Source: an uncultured Eubacteriales bacterium
Lineage (GTDB): Bacteria; Bacillota; Clostridia; Christensenellales; Aristaeellaceae
Reading direction: 5' to 3'
Assembly: GCA_902765395.1 (NCBI GenBank)
Contig: CACWZP010000032.1
Coordinates: 1-40,399 of the forward strand
DNA: 40,399 nt
Of this stretch, positions 34,582 to 40,399 are shown one piece after another (position 1 is the stretch's first letter; every line of letters starts with the position of its first letter). The notes beneath the pieces were generated by a model. That model was not told where the DNA came from. It was given only the letters and a program-made list of their open reading frames with translations, and made no database searches. Made by a program: the position numbers and the translations under genes.

Positions 34582-34610
34582 AATATACTATGAAAACCCG
34601 GGAATGTCAA
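34582..34610 (-). promoter_or_regulatory. promoter of the hydrolase gene
   Basis: Minus strand perfect TTGACA (34610-34605), 17 bp, TATATT (34587-34582). Confidence 0.8.
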
Positions 34611-34645
34611 CGACCGGTGCCCGCGACAGATCCCGTTCGCGGCGC

Positions 34646-34674
34646 TTGTATTTTCCCGGAAATTGGTTTATACT
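34646..34674 (+). promoter_or_regulatory. promoter of the C11 protease gene
   Basis: TTGTAT (34646-34651), 17 bp, TATACT (34669-34674), 41 bp before the ATG. Its -35 lies 36 bp from the divergent -35. Confidence 0.7.
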
Positions 34675-34714
34675 CAAAGCAGTACGGAATGAAGCGAAGG
34701 AGGCGACGCGCGCC

Positions 34715-36763
34715 ATGAAGAAGAGCAGGCTGCTGTGGCTTTTGCCGGCGCTGCTCCTGCTTTGGCTGGTGGGCACCGGTGAACCGGCCCTGGCCGAAGG
34801 GGAAGCGACCGCGGAGTGGACGTTCATGATGTACATGTGCGGCTCCGATTTGGAATCGAAGCACGCCCTGGCCAGCTACAACATGCGCGAGATCACCTCC
34901 ATGTGGTTCCCCGCGCAGGTCGTCGCCAGTACGGACGAAGGCGTGGAGCTGGTGGACTGGCAGGCCAGCGGCGTCAACCTGGTGATGCAGACCGGTGGCG
35001 CGAAGCAATGGCACGGCATGGATGTGGACGACGATGGCAAGAGCCTCGGCGTGGAATTCGCCACGGACCGCCTGCAGCGCTTTGCCTTCAATCTGGAATA
35101 CAACGAGGATCGCCACGGCTATATGCCGGCGCTCAGCCTGGTGGACGAACAGCCGCTGGCCAGCATGGCCAGGCCCGAGACGCTTTCAGAATTCATACGC
35201 TGGACCGTGGCGCATTATCCGGCGAAAAAGTACGGCCTTTTGCTGTGGGACCACGGCGGCGGCAGCCGCACGGGCCTGTTCGTGGACGAGTTGTTCGACA
35301 ACGACATCATGTACCTCTACGAGCTGGGCGACGCGCTCTCAGGCGCACAGGCCCACTTTGAACTCATCGCCATCGACGCCTGCCTGATGTGCAGCCTGGA
35401 GACCGCCCGAACGGTGGCGCCCTACGCGGATTTCATGGTCGCCTCGGAGGAAGTGGCAGCGGGCAACGGCAGCGCTTTTGCGGAATGGATGCATGAATTG
35501 TACCGCAATCCGGGCTGCAGCGGCGGAGAGCTGGGCTGCGAGTTCTGCGACGCGACCCAGCTGAAGTACGCCGAGCAGAGCGACGCGTTGCAGGAGGAGC
35601 AGTTGACCTATTCGACGATCCAGCTGGACGCCATCGACGAGGTGGCCGAGGGCTTCGACCGCCTGTTTGACTTCGCGGGCCAGCTCTATGAGAGCTATCC
35701 CTCCCGGTTCAACATGTTCTGCAACTATCTGGTCAACGCGGAATCCTACGGGCAGGGCGGCGCCGACATGATCGACCTGGGCAGCTTTCTCTACAATAAC
35801 GACACCATGGCCCTGCTGGACGCCGATATCCGCAACGGCCTGGTCGCGGCGCTGGAGCAGGCGGTGTATTACAACATCAAGGGCAGCGGGCGGAGCGCCT
35901 CGAAGGGCCTTTCCTTCTGCTACGCGCCAAACATGACCCCCAGCGAGCTGGACATCTATGCCCGAAACTGCCAAAGCCCGGCCTATCTGGCGCTGCTGGA
36001 CGCCGTCAACCCCGAGTGGGAAGCGCCGGAATGGGCGTATCAGAAGGCGCGCCGCCTGACGCCCATCGACGAGCTGGAGGCCTATCAGATGACGCTGGAG
36101 CTGCTCCAGGGCGACGGCCTGCCGCGGCTGCACGTCATCAACCGGGGCGGCAGCCTGCTCAGATGCGATTTCAATCTGTATTTCATGGACGAGGGATCCG
36201 GCGAAATCTGCTCCCTGGGGAGCACCAGCGCATTCGCGGATTGGGACGAAGAGCTGGGCGACGCCGTCTATCTCATGGACAATTCCGGCCATTGGCCGGC
36301 CATCGAAGGGCATGGCTGCTGCATAGAGCTGATCGACCAGGCGGACGGTGAATTTCTGTACAACGTTCCCATACAGATCGGAACCGACAACATCATCCTC
36401 CGCCTGCGCGCCAATCCCCGCTACGACGAGGATATGGGCCAGATGGTCTATGAATGCGACGCGATCGGGCTCTGGCAAGGCTACGATCAGGACACCCGCA
36501 TGCCCGACCGCTCCATCATCTCCTTCAACCAGATGCAGGGCCGGGAATACAGGCTGCTCTATCCCTGCTGCGACGATGACGGCACAAAAACAGAAGGCTT
36601 CCAGTTCAGCGATACCATGACGATGCATCGCGGACTGGAAGTCGATTACGCACCCCTGCCCGTGGGAGAATACTATTGCAGCTTTACCGTGCGGGACATC
36701 TTCAGGCGCAGCCACACGACGCAGCTGGTGAAGCTGTCCTGGGACGGAGAGAGCTTCGGTTAA
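34715..36763 (+). CDS. secreted clostripain-family (C11) cysteine protease
   Basis: 682 residues from MKKSRLLWLLPALLLLWL, with AAGGAGG 11 nt before the ATG, somewhat far but the only site. Signal peptide ends ALA|EG near residue 27. The C11 fold is clear: WTFMMYMCGSDLES (about 35-48), GLLLWDHGGGSRTG with catalytic His H180, and FELIAIDACLMCSLETA with catalytic Cys C223; ASEE follows. About residues 500-680 form a C-terminal domain rich in beta-strands and Trp/Tyr (DDDGTKTEGFQFSDTMTMH), of unknown type. Known: clostripain cleaves after Arg and is self-activated. No anchor or LPxTG is seen, so probably released. Its stop is 1 bp from the stop of the small peptide on the other strand. Confidence 0.93.
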   Translation: MKKSRLLWLLPALLLLWLVGTGEPALAEGEATAEWTFMMYMCGSDLESKHALASYNMREITSMWFPAQVVASTDEGVELVDWQASGVNLVMQTGGAKQWHGMDVDDDGKSLGVEFATDRLQRFAFNLEYNEDRHGYMPALSLVDEQPLASMARPETLSEFIRWTVAHYPAKKYGLLLWDHGGGSRTGLFVDELFDNDIMYLYELGDALSGAQAHFELIAIDACLMCSLETARTVAPYADFMVASEEVAAGNGSAFAEWMHELYRNPGCSGGELGCEFCDATQLKYAEQSDALQEEQLTYSTIQLDAIDEVAEGFDRLFDFAGQLYESYPSRFNMFCNYLVNAESYGQGGADMIDLGSFLYNNDTMALLDADIRNGLVAALEQAVYYNIKGSGRSASKGLSFCYAPNMTPSELDIYARNCQSPAYLALLDAVNPEWEAPEWAYQKARRLTPIDELEAYQMTLELLQGDGLPRLHVINRGGSLLRCDFNLYFMDEGSGEICSLGSTSAFADWDEELGDAVYLMDNSGHWPAIEGHGCCIELIDQADGEFLYNVPIQIGTDNIILRLRANPRYDEDMGQMVYECDAIGLWQGYDQDTRMPDRSIISFNQMQGREYRLLYPCCDDDGTKTEGFQFSDTMTMHRGLEVDYAPLPVGEYYCSFTVRDIFRRSHTTQLVKLSWDGESFG

Positions 36764-36764
36764 A

Positions 36765-36995
36765 TCAATCGCGGATCGTGCCGCAGATGTTGCAGACCCA
36801 GCCCCCATTGCGCCTGAGCTGGTGCGAGGTGATGTGCCCGCATCTTTCACAATACTTATCGGATGTGGAGGCCTGGCTCAGAGGCGAAACGAACGGAAAG
36901 TCCGGGAAAAATGACAAGCCGCCAGCGACCTGCTGGAGCTCCTCACCGTTGAGATCGCGCACGTCGGCTTCCCTCTCGTTATTCTTGTTTTCCAT
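36765..36995 (-). CDS. 76-residue double-glycine leader peptide with CxxC-CxxC core
   Basis: ATG at 36995, GGAGG 6 nt upstream. The N-terminus MENKNNEREADVRDLNGEELQQVAGG is a double-glycine leader (E..L..V.GG form, cleavage after residue 26). The predicted 50-residue core starts LSFFPDFPF, is Pro/Ser/Phe-rich and ends in a zinc-ribbon-like knot: YCERC (C49, C52), 15 residues, VCNIC (C68, C71). Known: GG leaders are cut by C39 peptidase-containing exporters and are typical of class II bacteriocins, pheromones and Nif11-type RiPP precursors. A consensus sigma-A promoter (37059-37031) shows it is transcribed on its own. No PCAT exporter, radical SAM or other maturase gene is in the window. It could also be an ordinary small zinc-ribbon protein with a chance GG. 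Confidence 0.8.
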   Translation of the reverse strand: MENKNNEREADVRDLNGEELQQVAGGLSFFPDFPFVSPLSQASTSDKYCERCGHITSHQLRRNGGWVCNICGTIRD

Positions 36996-37030
36996 AATTT
37001 TCCTCCTCGGAATGATTTAATCGCAAATTA

Positions 37031-37059
37031 ACTATACCATTATCCTCAGAAAAAGTCAA
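37031..37059 (-). promoter_or_regulatory. promoter of the GG-leader peptide gene
   Basis: Minus strand TTGACT (37059-37054), 17 bp, TATAGT (37036-37031), 35 bp before the ATG. It lies between nifU and the peptide gene. Confidence 0.8.
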
Positions 37060-37071
37060 GCGAGATCGCAC

Positions 37072-37102
37072 AAGGCCGACCCCAAACCCTGGAGCCGGCC
37101 TT
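37072..37102 (-). terminator. weak hairpin after nifU
   Basis: AAGGCCG and CGGCCTT, 7-bp stem with a long 17-nt loop, 13-44 bp past nifU on the minus strand. Downstream T content is modest (CTTGACTTTTTC is the next promoter). Read-through into the GG-leader gene is possible. Confidence 0.35.
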
Positions 37103-37115
37103 CCTGCGCGGCAGC

Positions 37116-37538
37116 TCAGACGTACTTGATCTCCTCGTCGTCCTCCTCGGTGCGGGGCTTTTCGCCCCTGGCGAGGCGGTCGCGATAGTCCTGGATGGCG
37201 GCGTGCAGGGCCTCCTCGGCCAGCACGGAGCAGTGCACCTTCACCGGCGGCAGCCCGCCCAGCGCTTCCATGACCATCTTGTTGGTCAGCTTCTCGGCCT
37301 CCTCCAGCGTCATGCCCTTCACCATTTCCGTGGCCTTGCTGGACGTGGCGATGGCCGCGCCGCAGCCGAAGGTCTTGAACTTCACGTCGGTGATCACGTC
37401 GTTCTCCACCTTGATGTAGATGCGCATGATGTCGCCGCACTTGGCGTTGCCCACGGTGCCCACACCGCTGGCGTCGTCCATCTCGCCCATGTTGCGGGGG
37501 TTCATGAAGTGGTCCATGACCTGCTCGGTATATTCCAT
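37116..37538 (-). CDS. nifU: Fe-S cluster scaffold NifU/IscU-like
   Basis: 140 residues, ATG with AGGAGG 7-8 nt upstream. Ligand cysteines C34 (NAKCGD), C59 (FGCGAA) and C103 (VHCSVLA) are those of IscU (E. coli C37, C63, C106), and D36 is the conserved cluster-release Asp. There is no C-terminal NFU domain; the acidic end EEDDEEIKYV is typical of the clostridial short form. Known: receives S from the desulfurase and builds [2Fe-2S] and [4Fe-4S] clusters. It follows nifS by 31 bp in the iscR-nifS-nifU operon. Confidence 0.96.
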   Translation of the reverse strand: MEYTEQVMDHFMNPRNMGEMDDASGVGTVGNAKCGDIMRIYIKVENDVITDVKFKTFGCGAAIATSSKATEMVKGMTLEEAEKLTNKMVMEALGGLPPVKVHCSVLAEEALHAAIQDYRDRLARGEKPRTEEDDEEIKYV

Positions 37539-37569
37539 AATCGTGCCTCCTGTTTGCGCGTTTTTATCG

Positions 37570-38763
37570 TCAGTCGTCGGTGCCCACGGTCTCCACGCCC
37601 TTGAGGAAATCGCTGTACAGCGGGCTCATGGCGCGCAGCCGCTCCACGGTCTTCTTCAGGCAGTCCACCACGTAGTCCGCTTCCTCCAGGGTGTTCTCAT
37701 CGCTCAGGCTCAGCCGCACGGAGCCGTTGGCGTGCTCGTGGCTGACGCCGATGGCCAGCAGCACGTGGCTGGGGTCCAGGGAACCGGAGGTGCAGGCGGA
37801 ACCGGAGCTCGCCGCGATGCCCATCATGTCCAGGTGCAGCAGCACGCTCTCGCTCTCGATGAAATAGAAGGAGACGTTGATGTTGCCGCACATGCGCCGG
37901 GTGGGATGGCCGTTCAGCTGCACGTGAGGGATCTCATTCATGATGCGCTCGATCATGTGGTCGCGGATGGCGGCCATCTTCCCGGCGCGGGCGGGGATGT
38001 CCGCCGTGGCCAGCTCGATGGCCTTGCCAATGCCCACGATGCCCGCCAGGTTCTCGGTGCCGGGGCGCTGGCCGCGCTCCTGGGCGCCGCCCTGCATCAG
38101 CCGCTGGATGCGCACGCCGTGCTTCACGTACAGCGCGCCGATGCCCTTGGGCGCGTGGAACTTGTGGCCGGACATGGACAGCATGTCGATGCCCTGCGCC
38201 TTCACGTCGATCTCCACATGCCCGATGGCCTGCACCGCGTCGGTGTGGAACAGCACGCCGTGCTTCTTCGCCACCGCCGCCAGCTCGGGAATGGGTTCGA
38301 TGGTGCCGATCTCGTTGTTGGCATACATGATGCTCACCAGCACGGTGTCCGGCCGGATGGCCGCCTCCAGCTGCTCGGGGGTGATCAGCCCGCCCTCGTC
38401 CACGGGCAGGTAGGTGACCTCAAAGCCCTCCTTCTCCAGCTGCTGGCAGGTGTGCAGGATCGCGTGGTGCTCGAAGTTGGTGGTGATGATGTGCTTGCCC
38501 TTGCGCGCGTTGGCGCAGGCCGCGCCGCGCAGGGCCCAGTTGTCGGCCTCGGTGCCGCAGCCGGTGAAGTAGATCTCCCGCGGCTCGGCGCCGATGGCCT
38601 TCGCCACCTGCGCCCGGGCCGCCTCCACGGCCTTGCGGGCCTCGCGGCCAAAGCCGTGCACCGACGATGGGTTGCCGTAGATCTCGCAGAAATAGGGCTG
38701 CATCGCCGCCATGACCGGCTCGGTCACGCGGGTCGTCGCACCGTTGTCCATGTATACTCTCAT
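37570..38763 (-). CDS. nifS: cysteine desulfurase, NifS/IscS type
   Basis: 397 residues, ATG overlapping the iscR stop (ATGA). PLP enzyme: NFEHHAILH, the PLP lysine in SGHKFHAPKGIGALY (H200, K201), NPSSVHGFGREAR, RPGTENLAGIVG, and the active-site loop ASSGSACTSG (C324). Known: removes S from cysteine to give alanine and a persulfide, passed to NifU. The SSGSACTSG loop is of group I. It carries no assembly proteins of the Suf type, so this is an ISC/NIF-type system. Coupled translation with iscR. Confidence 0.97.
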   Translation of the reverse strand: MRVYMDNGATTRVTEPVMAAMQPYFCEIYGNPSSVHGFGREARKAVEAARAQVAKAIGAEPREIYFTGCGTEADNWALRGAACANARKGKHIITTNFEHHAILHTCQQLEKEGFEVTYLPVDEGGLITPEQLEAAIRPDTVLVSIMYANNEIGTIEPIPELAAVAKKHGVLFHTDAVQAIGHVEIDVKAQGIDMLSMSGHKFHAPKGIGALYVKHGVRIQRLMQGGAQERGQRPGTENLAGIVGIGKAIELATADIPARAGKMAAIRDHMIERIMNEIPHVQLNGHPTRRMCGNINVSFYFIESESVLLHLDMMGIAASSGSACTSGSLDPSHVLLAIGVSHEHANGSVRLSLSDENTLEEADYVVDCLKKTVERLRAMSPLYSDFLKGVETVGTDD

Positions 38764-39197
38764 GTGGTCTTATCCTCCTGCGCGCATTGGCGCTCATATT
38801 CAGTAATCATATCCCTGAGCGTGATACCGTCCACGATGGCGTTCAGCCCGTCCCGCAGCTTCATCCACACGATGCGCGAGGCGCAGGCACAGCTCTTGCC
38901 GCAGGCGTCCTCCTCGTCCAGGCAGTCCACCAGGCTGAGGCCGCCCTCCAGCGCGCGCAGCACGTCCCCCACGGTGATCTCCTCCGGCGCGCGGGCCAGC
39001 GTGTAGCCGCCCTGGGCGCCCCGGGTGCTGGTCACGAGCCCCGCCCGCTTCAGCGGCGCGATCAGCTGTTCCAGATAGGCCTCGGGGATGCCCTCCCGCT
39101 CGGAGATGGCCTTGATGGACTGAGGCCCGCCATCGGCGTACTTCGCCAGGTCGTACATGGCGTGGATGCCGTAGCGCCCCCGGGTCGACAGCTTCAT
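38760..39197 (-). CDS. iscR: IscR/Rrf2 family Fe-S sensing repressor
   Basis: 145 residues, ATG 39197 with GGGAGG 8 nt upstream. Winged helix at 1-65 (MKLSTRGRYGIHAMYDLA ... GAQGGYTLARAPEEITVGDVL). Cysteine cluster DCLDEEDACGKSCAC (C92, C99, C103, C105) is the Fe-S binding loop of Rrf2 proteins (E. coli IscR C92, C98, C104). Known: the cluster-bound form represses its own operon, so expression of nifS-nifU rises when clusters are lacking. The inverted repeat over the -35 box (39277-39300) is the expected operator. First gene of the operon. Confidence 0.96.
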   Translation of the reverse strand: MKLSTRGRYGIHAMYDLAKYADGGPQSIKAISEREGIPEAYLEQLIAPLKRAGLVTSTRGAQGGYTLARAPEEITVGDVLRALEGGLSLVDCLDEEDACGKSCACASRIVWMKLRDGLNAIVDGITLRDMITEYERQCAQEDKTT

Positions 39198-39250
39198 CGT
39201 CTCGACCTCCCGAAATGAATTCCGAGTTATTCACTCATGTTTGCCCATGT

Positions 39251-39279
39251 ATTGTAGCACCGATTTGCGCCCACGTCAA
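39251..39279 (-). promoter_or_regulatory. isc operon promoter
   Basis: Minus strand TTGACG (39279-39274), 17 bp, TACAAT (39256-39251), 53 bp before the ATG of iscR. Confidence 0.82.
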
Positions 39280-39300
39280 TAATTCCGACTTGTATTATTG
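39277..39300. promoter_or_regulatory. IscR operator candidate
   Basis: CAATAAT-10 bp-ATTATTG, perfect 7-bp arms, overlapping the -35 box. The spacer holds TCCGACT, which recurs as TCCGAGT 63 bp downstream (39221-39227) in the leader next to the ribosome site. Position and symmetry fit autorepression by IscR. Confidence 0.7.
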
Positions 39301-39400
39301 GAATTTAACGAACGATATCCGGCGAAGTCCTGCGGCCTCCACCGGATCGCACGATGTCCGCCCCTGGCGGCCCGCCCGTTGATCGTGCACAATTCCAATG

Positions 39401-39425
39401 AAAAAGGCCGCGCTTATGCGCGGCC
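39401..39425 (-). terminator. intrinsic terminator of the C39-like gene
   Basis: Minus strand GGCCGCGC-ATAA-GCGCGGCC followed by TTTTT, 14 bp past the stop. A clear intrinsic terminator. Confidence 0.95.
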
Positions 39426-39439
39426 CTGTTTCCAGTGGG

Positions 39440-40012
39440 TCAATCCATCACATACCAGATCTTGTCTATGGTGTTCACCTTGTCCTGCTGGGTCTCGCCC
39501 CGGATGATGCTCTCCACCAGAGGGATAGCGCGCCCGCCGGTGCGGGTGATGGTGTCGGCGCAGTAAAAGGTGTCGCTGTCCTCGTCGTAGCCGAACAGGT
39601 AGATCGCGTGGGGCATGCCGGTGTCGTAGATCACCACGCCCTCCGGATGGAACTGCAGCACGTTGATCAGGTACGCCTTCTTGTCGATGGCATTGCGGAT
39701 ATCGGCGTTGCATGTCACCTGCACCTGCCCGATGGTGAAGTTCTGGCTCAGGCCCCACTGCTTCGTCCAGGCATAGTGGCCCACGCCGGTGTCCGTCACC
39801 ATCTCGTAGGGCGTGCCCCGCTGGCAGGAGTAGTTGCGCAGCATCATCGTGGCCGAAACCAGCGTGCAGGTGTGTGGCACATTCTGGGTGATGAACACGC
39901 CTTCGTCCGGGTGCGAGCCGAAGTACAGCCCCTCCGCGCCGGCATTCACAGCCAGCGACGCGATTAGCGCCAGCACAAACGCGATCGCCCATATTCTCCG
40001 CGTCTTTCGCAT
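39440..40012 (-). CDS. secreted C39-like (papain-fold) protein
   Basis: 190 residues from MRKTRRIWAIAFVLALIASL, with GGAGGTGA 5 nt before the ATG; in-frame upstream codons precede the -35 box and were rejected. Signal peptide ends AGA|EG near residue 26. The rest matches the peptidase_C39_2-like (papain-fold) pattern: NVPHTCTLVSATMMLRNYS with nucleophile C49 in the usual QxxCxxxSxxMxL place, then GMPHAIYLFGYDEDSDTFYCADT with His H135 and an Asp after it. Q is replaced by N/H-T. Known: secreted members are putative cysteine peptidases or transglutaminase-like cross-linkers of the cell wall. No partner domain or anchor. Single-gene unit with its own promoter and terminator. Confidence 0.85.
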   Translation of the reverse strand: MRKTRRIWAIAFVLALIASLAVNAGAEGLYFGSHPDEGVFITQNVPHTCTLVSATMMLRNYSCQRGTPYEMVTDTGVGHYAWTKQWGLSQNFTIGQVQVTCNADIRNAIDKKAYLINVLQFHPEGVVIYDTGMPHAIYLFGYDEDSDTFYCADTITRTGGRAIPLVESIIRGETQQDKVNTIDKIWYVMD

Positions 40013-40043
40013 GAAAATCACCTCCGTAAACCGGTACTCTACC

Positions 40044-40072
40044 AGTTTAGCGGCTGCGACATTCGATTGCAA
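40044..40072 (-). promoter_or_regulatory. promoter of the C39-like gene
   Basis: Minus strand TTGCAA (40072-40067), 17 bp, TAAACT (40049-40044), 31 bp before the ATG. A moderate match. Confidence 0.55.
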
Positions 40073-40239
40073 AGACATTCCCGCAAACAAAACTTGCCAA
40101 TAATCGGGCAGGTGGTGACAGAACTTAGTTTCGTAATAGCTTCTGGACAAGGGCGTGCCATCGCTGTGAAAACCTGTGACAATATTACCAGGCGCGCATA
40201 TTTCACATACCTTCGCAACATTTGCATCCTTAGCCGTTC

Positions 40240-40310
40240 AAAGCCTTCCCCTATGGGGAAGGTGGCATTGCGAAGCAAATGACGGAAGAGGTCTCCGTCA
40301 GCCGCTTTCC
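40240..40310. repeat. family A repeat fragment before the 5S terminator
   Basis: CCTTCCCCTATGGGGAAGG followed by TGGCATTGCGAAGCAAATGACGGAAGAGGTC, wording also seen at 29087-29147 in the other order. In the 40013-40351 gap; nothing else coding is visible there. Confidence 0.55.
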
Positions 40311-40344
40311 AAAAAGAAAAGAGGACATTCTTTCGAATGTCCTC
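40311..40344 (-). terminator. rRNA operon terminator
   Basis: Minus strand GAGGACATTC-GAAA-GAATGTCCTC (10-bp stem, tetraloop) followed by TTTTCTTTTT, directly after the 5S rRNA 3' end. Confidence 0.95.
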
Positions 40345-40351
40345 ATTGAGA

Positions 40352-40399
40352 TCCGGCGACGACCTACCCTACCGGGCCGTTTCCAGCCAAGTACTATCA
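40352..40399 (-). rRNA. rrf: 5S rRNA, 3' part, cut by window edge
   Basis: On the minus strand the last 48 bp read TGATAGTACTTGGCTGGAAA, then a CGGCCCGGTAGGGTAGG-like helix and CGTCGCCGGAT, matching the 3' third of bacterial 5S rRNA (loop E to the closing helix I; compare the GATGGTAGT...GTAGGACGCCGCC of Bacillus). The rest, and presumably 16S and 23S genes, lie beyond the right edge. The exact 3' end is uncertain by a few bases. Confidence 0.88.

Noticed and set aside
39440-40012. C39-like protein as the exporter peptidase for the GG-leader peptide
   Set aside because: It has a signal peptide and no ABC transporter domains, so it would act outside the cell and is not the membrane C39 peptidase that cuts GG leaders.
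40240-40310. Possible tRNA or small RNA before the 5S terminator
   Set aside because: No cloverleaf; the sequence matches the family A repeat.

Overview
The window is GC-rich (by eye about 60-65 percent) DNA from a low-redundancy bacterial chromosome, most likely a GC-rich clostridial Firmicute (Oscillospirales/Christensenellales-like). This is inferred from strong AGGAGG-type ribosome sites, frequent TTG and GTG starts, sigma-A promoters with 16-18 bp spacing, a CotH/VTC/DUF4956 operon, an iscR-nifS-nifU operon, a clostridial-type long HflX, TrkA/TrkH and a TAXI-type TRAP transporter. No phage, plasmid, transposase, CRISPR or tRNA was seen.

Layout. 1-4.8 kb, minus strand: a cell-surface operon, CotH kinase-like protein with lamin-tail domains, VTC-type polyphosphate polymerase, DUF4956 membrane protein, and the start of one more gene cut by the window edge. 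4.9-11.3 kb, minus: lepA, hemW and two tandem secreted PIG-L deacetylase paralogues that are translationally coupled to hemW. 11.7-15 kb, plus: TAXI solute-binding protein and fused TRAP permease. 15.1-16.4 kb, minus: surE and a CYTH enzyme. 16.7-20.7 kb: lysR, fba, a secreted acidic protein and, on the plus strand, a TIM-barrel isomerase-like protein. This block is bracketed by two inverted, 98 percent identical copies of a 166-bp palindromic element. 21-24 kb, plus: trkA-trkH potassium uptake. 24-28.8 kb, minus: typA, an acyltransferase, and prfC broken by a 26-bp tandem duplication. 29.2-33 kb, minus: a second lysR with two palindromic operator candidates, a FlK-like thioesterase, and hflX. 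33-34.5 kb, minus: a six-helix membrane protein and an alpha/beta hydrolase. 34.7-36.8 kb: a secreted clostripain (C11) protease facing, tail to tail, a 76-residue peptide with a double-glycine leader and a CxxC-CxxC core. 37.1-39.2 kb, minus: iscR-nifS-nifU. 39.4-40 kb: a secreted C39-like protein. The right edge holds the 3' end of a 5S rRNA gene and its terminator.

Themes. Four ribosome-associated GTPases (LepA, TypA, RF3, HflX) lie within 24 kb, with RF3 apparently disrupted. Five secreted proteins share the signal-peptide end A-x-A|E-G. The intergenic space is filled by at least six families of palindromic or heptameric repeats, and in five genes the stop codon, and sometimes the last residues, is supplied by the repeat itself. 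The best leads for something undescribed are the GG-leader zinc-ribbon peptide beside the C11 protease, the 166-bp element, and the repeat-written gene ends.
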